A stretch of 64,000 nucleotides of DNA from Polytrichum commune (taxonomy: Eukaryota > Streptophyta > Polytrichopsida > Polytrichales > Polytrichaceae). Shown piece after piece: positions 62,171-64,000 of this stretch. The DNA lies in contig OX485805.1 of NCBI GenBank assembly GCA_950295325.1, forward strand, positions 22,989,501 to 23,053,500, given 5' to 3'. A program made the position numbers and the translations under genes. The first letter of the stretch is position 1; every line of letters begins with the position of its first letter. The notes below the pieces were generated by a model, which was not told the origin of the DNA, ran no database searches, and saw only the letters and a list, made by a program, of their open reading frames with translations.

Positions 62171-63137
62171 ATGGTAGAAACCCATCCGAATTACGATGAG
62201 CACGTAGCCGAAAATCTGGTTCAGATCGACAAGATCGAGAACCTGAAATTCATTCTACAGGAGTGGGAGAGGAACTTCGCGTTGGCTCGCAATAGGACGG
62301 AGACTAAAAAAACACGGAGCTCCAATGTTAAGCAGGAGTTGTACCAGTTGATAGGGTTTTACGGTGTTTTTCAAGGGGTGATTGTATCTGCGGTTGCGCA
62401 GGCAAATTTTGCATCACCTGCATCTTGGGGCCCTGTCTACTTGTCCGTTCTCGCCTCAATTGCCACGCTGCTCAGTGTGCACATCAAACTCCAAGACTAC
62501 AAAATGTTGTACATGGATGCGGAGAAAGAATTGGCAGATGCAAAGGTTTGTCTTTAATCCACCACACAAACGCGAAAAACGTCACATGACTTCAAATATG
62601 CTACAAATTATGAGTTCTGCTCTTTAAAATCCTCCAGATTTGACTAAATTTGGAGAGCACGCTGTTGAAGCCAGGATTGATTCCTGGTGATCACACCGAG
62701 CTGTATGGATCATGTGAGATCCATATATGCACTAGGCGGAAATTGTGAAGTTCCTTTTGAGGTAGCCAGGAATAGAATTAATGGCAAAATTCAACAACCT
62801 TGCGAAGTGTGTGTGTTTGAATTTAGTACTCTGCATGCAAGTCGAAAGTCGAGATTTGTGGCATTCTACGCTCACAAATGTTTCGTTAAACATTTGAACA
62901 TTGCCCGAACATTCATATTTGCTGACCAGAGGTTTCTTTTGATGGCAGGTGTTGAACGCCAAGATCTCCCGGTTGAAGGAATATGGAGCATCTTTTGTGT
63001 TTGCAATGCATGCGAGAGATGACTTGAGGCCCAAAAAGCAACAGTATCAAGATAATTACTACTGGCCTATTATGATTTTCCTCTTTCTCTTCTCTTTCAT
63101 AGTCTGCGGTTCGGCCTTCATCGTAGTGTGGTGGTAG
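62171..63137 (+). CDS. gene B2: small three-TM membrane protein, paralogue of B1
   Basis: Two exons, 62171-62545 and 62949-63137, joined in phase 0 (AAG|gtttgt to ggcag|GTG), giving 187 aa. ATG at 62171 lies in aaccATGG, a good initiation context. It matches B1 throughout: ENLKFILQEWERNFALARNR, ELYQLIGFYGVFQGVIVSAV (first membrane segment), VYLSVLASIATLLSVH (second), LKEYGASFVFAMHARD, and the C-terminal segment WPIMIFLFLFSFIVCGSAF ending VVWW. Intron position and phase are identical to B1. It lacks B1's extra C-terminal tail (KIDKFGDT). It probably sits in a membrane with the long N-terminal half exposed. Function is unknown. Confidence 0.82.
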
Positions 63138-63310
63138 AATATAGTAGAAATCACATACCTTACATGATACGAGTGTAACTGATGCCTAGATCAATTGGCC
63201 TACCACCAGAACAATTGTAGTAGCGGCCTTCTCACAAAAATTAGCAAACTATGGCACTTGGTTTCTTCTGTACGCTTAAAACCCAAATGATGGTAATCAT
63301 CGAACGAAAT

Positions 63311-63605
63311 ACCTGAAAGTGGCGATGATACTTATCGGCAGGCACCAATATCTCCCTTGATATTCCAGATATTTTTCCTTGACTAATTTCAAATCACCAC
63401 AATTTGAGACTATTGATTTTGGTAAATTTATTACTCATTCACTCTAGTCACAGGATTCGAACTTCACTCACAGATTCATATACTACAAAATTCAATCATA
63501 CATAGAATGCTCAATTTATCAGATGTACAATCCCTCATGTGTGGGTCAAGGTCTTCAAAAAAATTGTTTCCTTCCCATGTCCTTTTGTTGCTCCTTCATG
63601 AAGCA
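63311..63605 (-). pseudogene. GH1 beta-glucosidase pseudogene fragment (exons 2-3)
   Basis: Plus-strand text 63,311-63,370 resembles exon 3 of the intact gene (26,474-26,532) in the same orientation, including the donor (tacctgaaag, cf. tacctcaaag) and the region encoding DKYHRHFQ (cf. DEYHRFE). 63,536-63,605 resembles exon 2 (tgttgctccttcat, cf. gctgctccttcat). Codons are disrupted and neighbouring exons are not recognisable inside the window. The remainder may lie beyond 64,000. Confidence 0.65.
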
Positions 63606-64000
63606 ATTCTGCTATCACATGGAAGTTCGCAACATTCTGCATGAGCTTATCTGAATTTTAGAACATGAGACTTTTTTCAAGAACTTGCAAATGGTAACAT
63701 TACAAATGATCTACCACACATACAAAGAGTATCGTAAGACGATTGTTCAGTTATAGATCGATCAGAATGTGATGAATCCACCTGGCCAAATAAGCAGTCT
63801 AGCTTTGGGGTGCATTTAGTTTTAGCTTATTTTATAATATGCATTTTAAAATACTCAGCAAATTTTGAGATGTTTTTAATGTTTTTGATTATGAATTCAC
63901 TACTACAGTCAATCCAGGTCAATACGGCAAATATAGGCACGTGCAACTTCGTCAATTGTTCCATATTGTCATATAACATTAGTATAGTCAAACTCAACGG
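63606..64000. other. no recognisable gene
   Basis: AT-rich right edge. May contain decayed remains of the GH1 copy (exon 1 would be expected here), but I cannot identify it. Confidence 0.3.

Overview
The window is nuclear DNA of a land plant. Genes have GT-AG introns (13 exons in one gene), sit in AT-rich intergenic DNA, and are surrounded by plant-type mobile elements. No bacterial operons, plastid genes, rRNA or complete tRNA were seen. A small three-membrane-segment protein family that I associate with mosses and other seedless plants occurs twice, so my inference is a bryophyte, most likely a moss. This is inference, not a database result.

Layout, left to right. (1) 0.35-5.9 kb and 14.0-19.5 kb are two direct copies of a 5.5-kb segment. 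Each carries an intact four-exon, minus-strand gene for a secreted nepenthesin/CDR1-type aspartic protease (510 aa in copy 1). Between and after them lie an orphan 214-aa ORF, a LINE relic, a decayed DNAJC17 pseudogene and a diverged tandem repeat. (2) 23.1-27.1 kb holds a complete 13-exon GH1 beta-glucosidase (510 aa), with a 550-bp hAT-like MITE with 8-bp target duplications just upstream. (3) 28.9-43.1 kb is an old tandem duplication. Each unit has a noncoding block (X) followed by a membrane-protein gene 'B'. The first unit kept only B's upstream region. It also received a very young Ty1/copia element (30,574-35,943) with apparently identical 237-bp LTRs, a 5-bp target duplication, a primer-binding site matching the anticodon region of initiator tRNA-Met, and one in-frame TAG between gag and pol. 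The second unit keeps an intact gene (B1). (4) 46.3-49.3 kb has gene A1 of an unrecognised family. (5) 51.7-56.1 kb is a nest of transposons: a Harbinger-like element interrupted by a Tc1/mariner element (itself holding a MULE-like insert) and by a second Harbinger-like MITE. A related sequence at 60.8 kb preserves the uninterrupted site. (6) 57.1-63.1 kb has gene A2 and gene B2 on the plus strand, the mirror image of B1-A1 on the minus strand. A GH1 pseudogene fragment follows at 63.3-63.6 kb.

The likely working genes are the two aspartic proteases and the beta-glucosidase, all with signal peptides and so predicted to act in the secretory pathway, apoplast or vacuole. The small membrane proteins B1 and B2 and the family-A proteins, both of unknown function, also look functional. 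There is no sign that these genes form one pathway. The main organising themes are segmental duplication (direct, tandem and inverted) and layered transposition.
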